Assembly (NCBI RefSeq): GCF_029625295.1
Contig: NZ_CP121112.1
Location: 496,001-560,000 of the forward strand
Reading direction: 5' to 3'
Length of the DNA stretch: 64,000 nucleotides
Source of the DNA: Flavobacterium gyeonganense
GTDB lineage: Bacteria; Bacteroidota; Bacteroidia; Flavobacteriales; Flavobacteriaceae
Under the pieces are notes generated by a model that saw only the letters and a list, made by a program, of their open reading frames with translations, did not search any database and was not told where the DNA came from. Below are positions 21,463 to 29,786 of the stretch, one piece after another. The stretch's first letter is position 1, and each line of letters opens with the position of its first letter. Both the position numbers and the translations under genes were made by a program.

Positions 21463-24400
21463 ATGGACAAGCCTAACTTACCTAAAATGCTAAAAAAAAT
21501 ATATCTGTTGATTTTGCTGTTAAGCTCCTTTGTTAGTTTTGAGAGCTATGCACAGAGTTATCCCATATCGGTATCAACACAAATCAAGCAGCCCTCTCCT
21601 ATTTATCTAAGCCATTATGCCGATGCGTCTACAATTAACAGTCCGATAAAAATTCAGATTGTTTTAAACGATTTAACCATTTCGAACCGACAGGTAAAAC
21701 TGAAAATTTACTTTCAGGGCAACGGAATATCGTTTAATACCAATGATTTTGTTGCAGGTGCCCGTCCGCTGTATCTAGAAGGAGGAGTTCCGTTACAGTT
21801 AACCAATGTAGATCTGGCTCCTTATTTTGAATATCAGAATCTACTGGGACTTACTCCTAATCAATATGCGCAGCCTTTACCGGAAGGACTTTATAATATT
21901 TATGTCGAAGTCTATGATTTTGCTACCGGCAGAAAGCTTTCTAATAAAACTGGCACGAATACTATTATTTTTCAGAACGATCCTCCATTTTTAAATCTGC
22001 CTTTGAATAATGCTTCTTTTATGCAGCAAAATATTCAGAATATAGTTTTCGGCTGGACGCCAAGAAGCATCAATGTAAGCAATGTAGAATACGAATTCTC
22101 ACTAGTAGAAATCTGGGACAAATATACTCCCATTCAAAATGCATTTGCCTACTCTCCCCCATTATATACTACTACCACAAGAAACACAACACTGCAATAT
22201 GGCATTAATGAACCGCAGTTGATTCCCGGAAAAAAATACGCATGGCGTGTCAAAGCGAAGGCAATTTTTGGTGCCGAAGAAATAGGTGTTTTCAAAAATA
22301 ACGGATACAGCGAAATTTTTTCTTTCGATTATGAAGCTTATTGTACCGCCCCACTTGCCATAGCTACTTCAGGAGTCAGTGAGAACCAGGCCAAAATAAC
22401 ATGGAGTGGTAATATTGACAATTATGATTATCAGGTGAATTATCGTGAAAAAAATGCTGATTCAGAATGGTATAAACTCGTTACTCCAAGAGAAAATATA
22501 ACGCTTAGCAATCTAAAACCAAATGCTGTTTACGAATACACCGTAGGAGCATCCTGTGAAGTTGGAAAATATACCCATAGCACGATTAAGGAATTTACAA
22601 CCCTTGTTAAAGACGAAATTGCTTTTCAGGGATGCGGCATTAAACCGGATCCAGCAGATTTAGCCAATAAAAATCCGCTTCAGGAACTTTTTGCAAATGA
22701 TGTTGTTACGGCAGGTGATTTTCCTATAGTTGTCCTGCACAGTACCGGTAGCAACGGAACTTTTACCGGAGACGGTTATGTAACGCTTCCCTTCTTAGAG
22801 AAATTCAGAAAGCTGATTGATGCTGCTGATGCCCTTGGAGGTGAAAAGATCAATATTGGTCAGTTCTCCCGTATCAAAATTACTTTCAATAATATTGGCG
22901 TCAATACCGATTTCAAATTGATTTCGGGTGAAATTGTGGCTAGTTATGATAAAGATAACTGGGATAAAATGCTTGATGTCGATAAAATTACTAATGATAT
23001 TGCAGGAAGTAACGGTAAGCCTATCGAGGGCAAGTTAGCATATGAAGTAAAAGAAGACGGAGTTACATTGAATCCGGATGGCAGTACTACCATCAAAGGT
23101 ACTAATGGCGAATCGACCACATTGCCAAAATCAGTCTATGACCAGGTTTATATTGATAAAAGCGGTGATGTAGTCAATATTCCGGCCAATGGCAGCGGTC
23201 AGCCTACCTTTATCAAATCTGCAGAAGGCGGTAGAGCCGTTGCGGCAAACACCAACGGAATTTCAAGCGGCGGTGAGGTTACACAAATATCCTCTCCCGA
23301 TGTTTCAATTACTTTTAAGGACGGTCCTAAAGCCATTTATGCTTTTGATGAACTTCCTGATAAAGGGCCTAAAAAACTTAAAGATACGTATGAGACTCTT
23401 CCAACAAAAGACGGAAGTGTCTATAACGTAAATTATAAAGCCGTCTCAGATTTGAATGGTCCCGATACCTTAATCGCCGAAGCCGATTTTGAAAACGGAA
23501 AAACCAAAGACGATATTGTTTTTAAAACCAATACCGGGGCAGCCGTTGATGTAAAATGGACAAGCGCTACCAAAGCAGAGATAAAACTGAAAAGAACACT
23601 AAACTTTTCTAAAGAAAGCATCATTGCAACGGTAAAAGGGGCTAAAGAAAAAGATCCTAAAGACGAAACCAAAACAATTGACGGAAAATCAGACATTGCA
23701 GGAAAAGTAAACATTTGGCAATTAACCCAAAAACCGGTTATAAATATCACCCTTTTAAGTGTAAATGGAGCAAGTAGTCCCGGCGCTGGCGAGGCTAAAA
23801 ATTTCTTTAACGAAGTTTATAACAAAGTTGGGATTAAGTTTGATGTTACTACTCAAAAAGTTGCTATTGGAGCATTACCAAATGAAATCCAATGTGGAGA
23901 AAGTGGTGTCTTTGATGTTTATACGAATGATCAGAATAATATTATCAGCCAGATTGAATCCAGTGCTGATTTTAAATATAACGATAAAACGTATTATGTT
24001 ATTTATACCGGAAAAGCGGGACAAAATAACTATAAAGGTTTTATGCCTTTAGGAAGTCAGTATGCTTTTGTATTTAACAATGGTAATCTAAAAACAGCTG
24101 CACACGAATTAGGCCACGGTATTTTTGGCCTGAAACACCCATTCTCAACTGATGCTGAATCTGAAAAAACAGATCTTTTGATGGATTATGGAAATGGTAC
24201 TGTATTGTCTCATAACGATTGGGATATTATCCATAGTGGCGGATGGAAGTTTTATGGGTTTCAGAAGAGTTCTTCTGGGGCTTTGGCTGGAGGGTATGGA
24301 CTTTCTCCGAATTGGGAGTTCGTTAGCAATGGAGATGAAACAACAGTCGCAAACATTAATTTAGCCAATAAAGGATTTCTTGGTGGATTTATAACCCATA

Positions 24401-26853
24401 AAGGTGAAAATAAAATTACATACGCATGGACAATTGATAAATATATTGGTAGTGACGATAGTGTTATTACTGACCAAAAATTAGAACCTGAATTAGATAA
24501 AAGTAAAATTTATCTATTTTATGATAATGATAAATCCTGCCCAAAAAGTAAATATCTTAGAACTGTATATAATCAACGATTAAAAGACATTATTGATAAA
24601 CATGATACTGAAGGATTAAATAAATATATTGATGAATATAATATTGATGAGTATTATATAAAAGACAATGAAAAAAGAAATATTTATTGGGGATATGTTA
24701 GATGCAATACTACACAATCAGGAAATGGAAACAATACTGATTACACTAATTATCTGGTCACTCTAGGTAAAAATGCTAATAAAACATATACAGAAGATAA
24801 AACAGACGTAGGTACACAAACAGCTCATGTTTTTGATTTAGCGACAGTAATTACAACTGAAGAAAAGCAAAAAATATTAAATCAATTAGGTGGAATTAAT
24901 AAAAACACCGGTATTTTATGTAAAATTTATCTAATTGATGCCAACACTCCTACAGAAAAAAGAAATGAAATTACCGAATATCTAGTTTCTTTAAAAGGAA
25001 AAGAGATTGGTTTGCTAATTGATTTTATAGATGCTGAAAAACCTGAAGTAAAAACGTTTTTAGGAGATGGTATTGACGGAAGTGGTAATAATGATGTAAA
25101 CAGATTTTTATCTCTGTTAAGTAAAGTTATACCAAAATTTGATGGTACCTATACGTATTTTAATCCATTGACGGCAATGTTAGATGGGATAGCAAGTGTT
25201 GTTACTAAAGCAAAAATACCGGAACGCTTTTATAATCCAGAGATAACTACAAAAGATTATAATCCTATCTTATACTACGTAAGTTTAGTTGATCCATTTT
25301 CTTTTTCAACTTTACTTGGCGATCAAGTATTAAAACAAAATAATATTACAATTACTAATTCTAAATTAGTAAATGCTACTCACATTTATTTTGCTTTTAA
25401 ATGTGGCGTTTGGAATGGTTTCGTTGATCAAGTAAAAGGTTTAGCCGAAATGGCTGCGATTATAACTAATCTTATTGATGGTGGTGATCGAGCGGGAGAA
25501 ATGTGGGAAGGAATAAAGAAACTGGATATTTTTTGTACCGAAAGTAAGGATGGTAATGTATGCATTTGGAGTTTGGTCAAAAAAGCACATACTGGCCAGG
25601 CGTGTCAAATTGCAGAAACCCTAGGTTATGATGTGGCAAACATTGTTACAATTGCTATTTCATTTGCTAAAGTTGGCAAAGTAGCTCAAATTTCTAAAGT
25701 AATTGAGTCTTTAGATATAATGAGCCAAACTATGAAAATTGCCGGAAAGTTAATCAAAGTCACTATTAAAGGAACTGGAACTGCAGCTAAAATTAGCTTC
25801 GCAGTTACCAAAGCGTTTATAAAGCCAGGATTCAAACTAGCAAAAGCAAACAGAATGTACAGTATGATAATTCCTATTGCAGTTGATTTGTCCGAAAATG
25901 TAGATAATGCTGTAAATAAAGCAAAAGAATTATTAAAAAAGACTCCAGAGGAACTTGAAGAAAAATTAACTATATTAAGTGAAGCCGATGCTGATGGAAA
26001 TCTAATTGCTGAAATCACTGATGGGAATACTACAACAAAAGTGTTACTAAATGAAAGTGAAGATCAATTAACAAAAAGTGCAACTGAAATTGTTTTCGAT
26101 GCAATTGATATTGTTGCTTATAAAAAATCTCTAATTTCTAAAGGATTAAGTAAAATTTCTGAACTTTCTGATGAAGTATTAAAAAGAGTAAAAGAGTTAG
26201 ACGAATCTTATTTAGTAAAATTAGAAAGTGATTTATCATCTAACTCAAGTGGTGAAAAAATAAAAGATTTACTATCTACTGTTGATGATGTTGATATTTG
26301 GAAAGTCCTTAAAGATGATCCGGGATTAGCTTGGCAAATTGCAAGAGAAAATCCATTATGGGATAAATGGAGTAAAGGTAATTTCTTTAAAACTGTTACC
26401 AAAGCTGGAAAAGAGTTTGAAGAACTTATAAAAAATCAATTAAAAGATTTAAATTCGCAAGTATACCAAAAATTAAAAAGTAAAATTGCAGATCTTGATC
26501 AAAGGACAATTTTGTCACAGGTTCAATTTTGTCTTACCGCTAAAGCTCCTTGTAATGCAAAAGGTGAATATTTCATTCCTGATTTTGTTGCTGTCAGAGA
26601 AATATATGACCCAATTTTAAAGAAAAATATTTTAGATGTCATAATTTTTGACACTAAATTGTCAAAAGGTACGAGCTGGTCCCCAAATCAAACAATTGCA
26701 CAAAAGATGGAAGGTTGGGTAATTAAAAGTGTAAATAATGAAAATATTCTAAAGGGGACAAAAATTAAGGGATTTGAATATAATGCTTCCGTATTAAAAA
26801 ACGGAAGCTTTAAGAAAATTTTCAAAGAAGGAACTGAGATAAACATAAATTAA
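21463..26853 (+). CDS. TANFOR/FN3/zincin polymorphic toxin with C-terminal PD-DxK nuclease
   Basis: A 1796-residue exported protein. After a signal peptide (LLILLLSSFVSFESYAQ) residues ~30-300 resemble the TANFOR domain (YLSHYAD, GVPLQLTNVDLAPYF). An FN3 module follows at ~300-385, then a long linker. A zincin at ~800-935 has HELGHGIFGLKH (H881, E882, H885, H892) and an LLMDYG Met-turn. A Gly/Ala-rich hydrophobic pre-toxin segment spans ~1300-1500, and the C-terminal nuclease has IPD1707, then D1730-T-K1732, a PD-DxK pattern. DNA after about 24.3 kb is visibly richer in A+T, as expected if toxin tips are exchanged. It is followed at once by small genes of the immunity type. Reading: a surface-delivered interbacterial toxin whose zincin may release the tip. 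The domain calls are from motifs; the system-level role is inferred. Confidence 0.75.
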   Translation: MDKPNLPKMLKKIYLLILLLSSFVSFESYAQSYPISVSTQIKQPSPIYLSHYADASTINSPIKIQIVLNDLTISNRQVKLKIYFQGNGISFNTNDFVAGARPLYLEGGVPLQLTNVDLAPYFEYQNLLGLTPNQYAQPLPEGLYNIYVEVYDFATGRKLSNKTGTNTIIFQNDPPFLNLPLNNASFMQQNIQNIVFGWTPRSINVSNVEYEFSLVEIWDKYTPIQNAFAYSPPLYTTTTRNTTLQYGINEPQLIPGKKYAWRVKAKAIFGAEEIGVFKNNGYSEIFSFDYEAYCTAPLAIATSGVSENQAKITWSGNIDNYDYQVNYREKNADSEWYKLVTPRENITLSNLKPNAVYEYTVGASCEVGKYTHSTIKEFTTLVKDEIAFQGCGIKPDPADLANKNPLQELFANDVVTAGDFPIVVLHSTGSNGTFTGDGYVTLPFLEKFRKLIDAADALGGEKINIGQFSRIKITFNNIGVNTDFKLISGEIVASYDKDNWDKMLDVDKITNDIAGSNGKPIEGKLAYEVKEDGVTLNPDGSTTIKGTNGESTTLPKSVYDQVYIDKSGDVVNIPANGSGQPTFIKSAEGGRAVAANTNGISSGGEVTQISSPDVSITFKDGPKAIYAFDELPDKGPKKLKDTYETLPTKDGSVYNVNYKAVSDLNGPDTLIAEADFENGKTKDDIVFKTNTGAAVDVKWTSATKAEIKLKRTLNFSKESIIATVKGAKEKDPKDETKTIDGKSDIAGKVNIWQLTQKPVINITLLSVNGASSPGAGEAKNFFNEVYNKVGIKFDVTTQKVAIGALPNEIQCGESGVFDVYTNDQNNIISQIESSADFKYNDKTYYVIYTGKAGQNNYKGFMPLGSQYAFVFNNGNLKTAAHELGHGIFGLKHPFSTDAESEKTDLLMDYGNGTVLSHNDWDIIHSGGWKFYGFQKSSSGALAGGYGLSPNWEFVSNGDETTVANINLANKGFLGGFITHKGENKITYAWTIDKYIGSDDSVITDQKLEPELDKSKIYLFYDNDKSCPKSKYLRTVYNQRLKDIIDKHDTEGLNKYIDEYNIDEYYIKDNEKRNIYWGYVRCNTTQSGNGNNTDYTNYLVTLGKNANKTYTEDKTDVGTQTAHVFDLATVITTEEKQKILNQLGGINKNTGILCKIYLIDANTPTEKRNEITEYLVSLKGKEIGLLIDFIDAEKPEVKTFLGDGIDGSGNNDVNRFLSLLSKVIPKFDGTYTYFNPLTAMLDGIASVVTKAKIPERFYNPEITTKDYNPILYYVSLVDPFSFSTLLGDQVLKQNNITITNSKLVNATHIYFAFKCGVWNGFVDQVKGLAEMAAIITNLIDGGDRAGEMWEGIKKLDIFCTESKDGNVCIWSLVKKAHTGQACQIAETLGYDVANIVTIAISFAKVGKVAQISKVIESLDIMSQTMKIAGKLIKVTIKGTGTAAKISFAVTKAFIKPGFKLAKANRMYSMIIPIAVDLSENVDNAVNKAKELLKKTPEELEEKLTILSEADADGNLIAEITDGNTTTKVLLNESEDQLTKSATEIVFDAIDIVAYKKSLISKGLSKISELSDEVLKRVKELDESYLVKLESDLSSNSSGEKIKDLLSTVDDVDIWKVLKDDPGLAWQIARENPLWDKWSKGNFFKTVTKAGKEFEELIKNQLKDLNSQVYQKLKSKIADLDQRTILSQVQFCLTAKAPCNAKGEYFIPDFVAVREIYDPILKKNILDVIIFDTKLSKGTSWSPNQTIAQKMEGWVIKSVNNENILKGTKIKGFEYNASVLKNGSFKKIFKEGTEININ

Positions 26854-26854
26854 A

Positions 26855-27553
26855 ATGAAAAAAGAAAAATTAAAATTTATTATTGACAATATCAATATAA
26901 AAGGATATAAAAATTTTGGTTTTGACGATATAAATGGAAGTTGTTATTTAATAAACACAGATAATTATAACAAATGGTTACAAATCAATTTAGAAATCAA
27001 TAATTTAAAAAACTATACTTATTTAATATTGCGCTTTAAAATTAATTTCATCATTGTTACAAAAATCTTAAATAAAGCATTAGAAATAGAATATAGACCC
27101 GAATATCCTTATTGGTGGGATAATGCCGATACACTTACAATGGAGCAAGAGCTCTTCCTTGAAATCAATGCAGAAAACATACGGCCTGTGTTAAAAAACA
27201 CTATGACCAGCCAAGACGTAAATTCTTTTTATAAACAAATACAATTTATTTACGACCAATACCTACAGCCATTTATTGACAAATATCCTGATCTACAAAC
27301 TGTAAATAATGAAATAATTGAAAAGAAATCTTCAGATGAGTGGTGTAATTTTATACCAGGCGAAACTATTTTTAAAAGTTTAATAGTCATGAAGATTTGT
27401 AGGAATAAGAGATACACTGAGTTCCTGGATGAGTATAAATCAAATATAGTAAATGCGATGAGTAATGGAAATTCCAGATATTTGACTTATTACAATCAAC
27501 TTTTACAATTAGCAACATATCTTGAAAGTGAAGACTGTAAACAGTTTTTATAA
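26855..27553 (+). CDS. Candidate immunity protein for the nuclease toxin
   Basis: A 232-residue soluble protein with no signal peptide, starting one base after the toxin stop codon. I recognise no family. It is rich in Asn, Lys, Ile and Tyr, with a mostly alpha-helical C-terminal half (EFLDEYKSNIVNAMS, YYNQLLQLATYLES). In polymorphic toxin loci the gene directly behind the toxin is normally its cognate immunity protein, expressed in the cytoplasm. Position, size and low G+C all fit. The function is inferred from context alone. Confidence 0.6.
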   Translation: MKKEKLKFIIDNINIKGYKNFGFDDINGSCYLINTDNYNKWLQINLEINNLKNYTYLILRFKINFIIVTKILNKALEIEYRPEYPYWWDNADTLTMEQELFLEINAENIRPVLKNTMTSQDVNSFYKQIQFIYDQYLQPFIDKYPDLQTVNNEIIEKKSSDEWCNFIPGETIFKSLIVMKICRNKRYTEFLDEYKSNIVNAMSNGNSRYLTYYNQLLQLATYLESEDCKQFL

Positions 27554-27560
27554 CCTATCC

Positions 27561-27595
27561 TACGAAGTGTTTCCCGCTCCACGAAGTGTTCTCAT
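27561..27595. repeat. Two tandem copies of the ACGAAGTGTT repeat
   Basis: ACGAAGTGTT occurs at 27562 and again at 27581, nineteen bases apart, each preceded by a CC-rich stretch, and the second followed by CTCAT. The same core recurs at 28329, 43892, 44146 (inverted, diverged) and 47037 (diverged), always between accessory genes. It looks like a cassette-boundary repeat. Confidence 0.6.
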
Positions 27596-27632
27596 AAAAA
27601 TTACTTGCTGCGCATTCTATGATAAAAACAAT

Positions 27633-28124
27633 ATGGCACATCAAAATTTCATAGACATAATTAAGAATGAATTCACATTTTTAGAAAATGATGGTTATCA
27701 ATTAAGAATAGAAGACAGAACTGTATGGTATGAAAAAAATACCAAGAAAGAAGGATTTCGCATAGGATTCAGTTGGACTGAGTATGATTGTATATGGATA
27801 TCCGGTTTAACCGCAAATAAAAGATTTAATATAGTAGAGAAACTTATAAATCCAATTATAAATGTTGATTTAATAAATTTATACACTATTTACATTTCAC
27901 CAAATGTAGATTACATACCTGAAAGCCTAAATTATACTGAATCTAACGGAAAAATAAACTTTGAAATTTCAACTTATGAGGAATCTTTATTGTTTGTAGA
28001 TTTCATGAAATCTTTTTATGATAAGACAGCAAAACGTTTTTATGAAGAATATAAGAACTTAGAAAATGTTAATGTTTGGTTGGATAAGAACGATATTAAT
28101 AATCATGTCAATTTAATCACATAA
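27633..28124 (+). CDS. Second candidate immunity protein
   Basis: A 163-residue cytosolic protein beginning MAHQNFIDIIKNEF. I chose ATG 27633 because the frame upstream runs through the short repeats and has no protein-like character. It holds an acidic/aromatic beta-alpha pattern (GFRIGFSWTEYDCIWISG, INLYTIYISPNVDYIPES) and ends in a helical charged tail. No known family is evident. It is separated from the previous gene by the tandem repeat at 27561-27595, consistent with a separate immunity cassette, perhaps an orphan gained for another toxin. Function is inferred from context. Confidence 0.55.
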   Translation: MAHQNFIDIIKNEFTFLENDGYQLRIEDRTVWYEKNTKKEGFRIGFSWTEYDCIWISGLTANKRFNIVEKLINPIINVDLINLYTIYISPNVDYIPESLNYTESNGKINFEISTYEESLLFVDFMKSFYDKTAKRFYEEYKNLENVNVWLDKNDINNHVNLIT

Positions 28125-28136
28125 GCTGGAAATACA

Positions 28137-28304
28137 ATGATGTTAAGAAAATTAATATTAATGAAATTAAATAATGATAAAAAATTTGAAGATTTATTTT
28201 TTAGATATAAAGATTTTCTAATCAAAAAAAAATCAGAGAATGAAAGTCCTTACGTGGATATGTTCAATACATTTCAGCAATTAATTCCTTTTTTTGAAAA
28301 ATAA
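28137..28304 (+). CDS. Small hypothetical protein in the immunity region
   Basis: A 55-codon frame starting with two ATGs, twelve bases after the previous stop and ending at TAA 28302-28304. The product is charged and helical (NNDKKFEDLFFRYKDF, VDMFNTFQQLIPFFEK) and lacks export signals. Codon use matches its A+T-rich neighbours. It may be a small immunity protein or a remnant of one. No family is recognised; a chance ORF cannot be excluded. Confidence 0.4.
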   Translation: MMLRKLILMKLNNDKKFEDLFFRYKDFLIKKKSENESPYVDMFNTFQQLIPFFEK

Positions 28305-28326
28305 TTTTTGAGAACATACCTCGCCT

Positions 28327-28343
28327 CTACGAAGTGTTCCCCC
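28327..28343. repeat. Single TACGAAGTGTTCC repeat copy
   Basis: Another copy of the CGAAGTGTT core, located between the 55-codon ORF and the next small ORF. It shares the flanking C-rich run with the copies at 27561-27595. Confidence 0.55.
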
Positions 28344-28350
28344 GATTACT

Positions 28351-28608
28351 ATGATTTATCCAAATAAAAACTCACTATTGACAATCCCTACAACATCAAT
28401 GTATTTTTTGATAATCGTGCTGTTTCTAACGATTTGGAATATATTTTGGAAAAACGATTGCCATGCAAGAATACGATTTCTTTTTGCGTCAGATCCGGAA
28501 AATGATTTTGACAATATCGCTGTAATCATTCTGGATTATACACAAAGTCTGAAAGAAGTAACAGTTTATAATACCAACCAGAATAAAATTATATTTAGTT
28601 CATTATAA
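28351..28608 (+). CDS. Small immunity-region protein, frame damaged by two homopolymer changes
   Basis: Read straight, the frame encodes 85 residues with an odd hydrophobic block in the middle. Restoring one A in the A5 run at 28366-28370 and removing one A from the A4 run at 28499-28502 gives a more natural soluble protein of the same length. It starts MIYPNKKLTIDN, continues FFDNRAVSNDLEYILEKRL and ends ILDYTQSLKEVTVYN. The intervening frame shows no stop over that stretch. I therefore read the hydrophobic version as an artefact. The protein follows a CGAAGTGTT repeat and lies in the immunity region. No known family; it may also be a real pseudogene. Confidence 0.45.
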   Translation: MIYPNKNSLLTIPTTSMYFLIIVLFLTIWNIFWKNDCHARIRFLFASDPENDFDNIAVIILDYTQSLKEVTVYNTNQNKIIFSSL

Positions 28609-28631
28609 AATAACAATCTTAGAATTATCTT

Positions 28632-29021
28632 TCACATCGTTTCCTGTCTAAGTTTTTCACGATGACTGATTCCAAAATCCCTTAGCGCCAATATTACCGG
28701 CTTGACTGACCAACTATATTCTGTAAGTTCATATTCTGTTCTGATTGCACTATCTTTAAAAATCTTTTTTTCAACAAAACCGTTGAGTTCCATTTCCTTT
28801 AATTGCTGTGCCAATACTTTAGAAGTAATTTTAGGAATCTCTTTCATAATCTCGCCAAATCTTCTATTTCCTTCCATGAGTGCTATTGTTATGGGGATTC
28901 TCCATTTACTACCTGCTATAACGTAAATAGCGTCCATAATAGAAACTACTTCTGTTTTACATTTCAAAATCCTTTCTTTTCTATTATTCCCGTCAGGGAT
29001 ACTTTCATCAGTTATAATCAT
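28632..29021 (-). CDS. HxlR-family winged-helix transcriptional regulator
   Basis: A 129-residue protein with the HxlR/MarR-like winged helix: GSKWRIPITIALMEGNRRFGEI, then KEIPKITSKVLAQQLKEMELNGFVEKKIF, then the wing RTEYELTE. A single cysteine (Cys20) lies just before the domain, as in many redox- or electrophile-sensing members. HxlR regulators often control a neighbouring oxidoreductase, but none is adjacent here. It is convergent with the toxin/immunity transcript, which ends 23 bases away. Target unknown. Confidence 0.85.
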   Translation of the reverse strand: MIITDESIPDGNNRKERILKCKTEVVSIMDAIYVIAGSKWRIPITIALMEGNRRFGEIMKEIPKITSKVLAQQLKEMELNGFVEKKIFKDSAIRTEYELTEYSWSVKPVILALRDFGISHREKLRQETM

Positions 29022-29190
29022 TGGTCACAAATATTTGGGGTTACTTTTTTTATTGATAAATAAATCAAAAATATATATTTTCACCATTCGCTATGTAGGA
29101 TATGTATGCTTAAATTTTATCTCAGTATAATCAAAAATGATATTATAGTTACCTTGAGGTAAGTTTATATTTCTGAATCATAAATGTGTA

Positions 29191-29198
29191 TACTTTTG
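29191..29198 (+). promoter_or_regulatory. TAnnTTTG -7 box for the XRE regulator
   Basis: TACTTTTG lies 36 bases before the chosen ATG (29235). It also argues against a GTG start at 29184, which would lie upstream of the promoter box. Confidence 0.5.
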
Positions 29199-29234
29199 TT
29201 TGTTGTGAAATATACCTATCACGATTTTTGCCAT

Positions 29235-29585
29235 ATGTGGAATGCTATACTAAATAATATCAAGAATATAAGGGAATTAAAAAATTACACTCAGGAATAT
29301 GTAGCCGGAAAACTGGGATTAACACAATCAGGTTATAATAAGATTGAAAAGGGAAAAACTATTTTAGGAAAAAACCGATTACTAAAAATAGCTGCTGTTT
29401 TAGAAGTAAGCGTCGATGACATTATTAATTTTCAAAGTTCTATATCTATTAAAACTGAAGTTGAAAAAACTCCGGAAATTGATGCTGTTGTCAAGCTTAA
29501 TAAAATCTATCAGAAAAAAATAAAACTTCTTGAGAAGGCTTTAGAAGATAAGACTAATGAACTTGATACTGCAAAGAAGAAATAA
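29235..29585 (+). CDS. XRE-family HTH regulator with C-terminal coiled coil
   Basis: A 116-residue protein starting MWNAILNNIKNIREL. Residues ~4-60 form a Cro/C1 helix-turn-helix (LKNYTQEYVAGKLGLTQSGYNKIEKG), followed by a charged helical tail (IYQKKIKLLEKALEDKTNEL) likely to form a coiled coil for dimerisation. I chose ATG 29235 since the longer frame begins in the promoter. This compact form is common in Bacteroidota, often of unknown target. It stands alone, divergent from HxlR. Confidence 0.8.
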   Translation: MWNAILNNIKNIRELKNYTQEYVAGKLGLTQSGYNKIEKGKTILGKNRLLKIAAVLEVSVDDIINFQSSISIKTEVEKTPEIDAVVKLNKIYQKKIKLLEKALEDKTNELDTAKKK

Positions 29586-29786
29586 TACAATCCGTATACT
29601 GGTTATTTTTTTCGTCTTAGGTAGATTTTTATATAAATTAAGAAGCATATATTACAGTTTAAAAACCGAATATATGCTTCAAAAAAAGTAGCCCGTCAGG
29701 TAATTCAAAGTCTAATTCAATACATTTTTTTTACCATAATTATTACGTACATTGCTATGTACTAAAATTACACCAACGGACTAACT

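Noticed and set aside
27561..28343. CRISPR array
   Set aside because: The CGAAGTGTT copies are too few and too short, with irregular spacing and whole genes in between; no cas genes are present.
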